From JBOHWJ01 sp050736615 (GTDB lineage: Bacteria > Desulfobacterota > Binatia > Binatales > Binataceae), in assembly GCA_050736615.1 (NCBI GenBank), contig JBOHWL010000252.1, positions 1-23,843 on the forward strand: a DNA stretch of 23,843 nt. Direction: 5' to 3'. The notes under the pieces were generated by a model. It was not told where the DNA came from, searched no databases, and worked only from the letters and a program-made list of their open reading frames with translations. Numbering within the stretch: the stretch's first letter is position 1; each line of letters begins with the position of its first letter. A program made the translations under genes and the position numbers. Positions 23,585-23,843 of the stretch are shown here, in pieces.

Positions 23585-23657
23585 TTAAACCCGTGTATTG
23601 GGGGTTTTTCTGGCTCGCGCGCATCCCGGCAATTAGTGAAGGAGGGGCAACGAATAA

Positions 23658-23843
23658 ATGCCCACCAAGTTGTACGTCGGCAATCTCGCCTACGCGGTGA
23701 CCAATGAAGACCTGGAGACGCTGTTCTCACAGGCGGGCAAAGTCGATAGCGCCGTGGTGGTGGTCGACAAGTTCTCGGGACAGTCGCGCGGATTCGGTTT
23801 CGTCGAGATGGCGGATTCCAATGATGCCGCCCGAGCGATCGAA
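23658..23843 (+). CDS. RRM-domain RNA-binding protein, N-terminal part (runs off window)
   Basis: Small glycine-rich-type RNA-binding proteins with one RRM occur widely in bacteria and are often cold- or stress-linked. The 62 codons present show RNP2 LYVGNL (5-10) and RNP1 RGFGFVEM (44-51), spaced as in a standard RRM. The ATG has GGAGGGG 11 bases upstream. It is divergent from the redox operon across 73 bases, so control sequences may be shared. The end of the domain and any tail lie beyond the window. Confidence 0.95.
   Translation, partial: MPTKLYVGNLAYAVTNEDLETLFSQAGKVDSAVVVVDKFSGQSRGFGFVEMADSNDAARAIE

Overview
The window looks like chromosome from a Gram-negative, GC-rich (about 60% by eye), probably uncultured bacterium. 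It carries an LpxA-family acyltransferase, a lytic transglycosylase, a System I cytochrome c maturation operon with a Cys-type CcmE (CxxxY, known from Desulfovibrio-like bacteria and archaea), an F420-type luciferase-like oxidoreductase and a large multihaem cytochrome. This fits a lineage related to Desulfobacterota, Binatota or Rokubacteria. That placement is inference; no rRNA gene is present.

Layout. (1) 1-3608, minus strand: a tight unit of J-domain chaperone, MerR/CbpM-like protein, tilS and ftsH, with ftsH running off the left edge. (2) 3769-9544, minus strand: a ccm operon read ccmE, ccmF, ccmH, a short ccmI-like gene with a zinc ribbon, ccmA, ccmB, ccmC, ccmD. No ccmG is seen. (3) 9694-16874, mixed strands: an endonuclease/exonuclease/phosphatase-family protein, a large lytic transglycosylase, an LpxA-like acyltransferase, YacG, a one-helix membrane protein of unknown function, an alpha/beta hydrolase and a divergent LLM-family oxidoreductase. 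A near-consensus parS site lies at 14078-14093. (4) 16956-18191: an acyltransferase-3 membrane protein preceded by about 410 bases of structured non-coding DNA. (5) 18602-23584, minus strand: a three-gene redox operon. (6) 23658 to the right edge: the start of an RRM RNA-binding protein.

The most interesting locus is the redox operon. Its first gene joins two cyclic-nucleotide-binding domains to a 16-cysteine, four-cluster ferredoxin module. The second encodes a five-helix membrane protein with two His-X13-His pairs, as expected for two b haems. The third encodes a nine-haem c-type cytochrome fused through a membrane helix to a flavoprotein NAD(P)-type reductase domain. Together they look like a complete transmembrane electron path between cytoplasmic NAD(P)H or iron-sulfur clusters and periplasmic c haems, possibly gated by a cyclic nucleotide. 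The flavoprotein domain appears circularly permuted. The ccm operon a few kilobases away could supply the haem attachment that the nonahaem protein needs.
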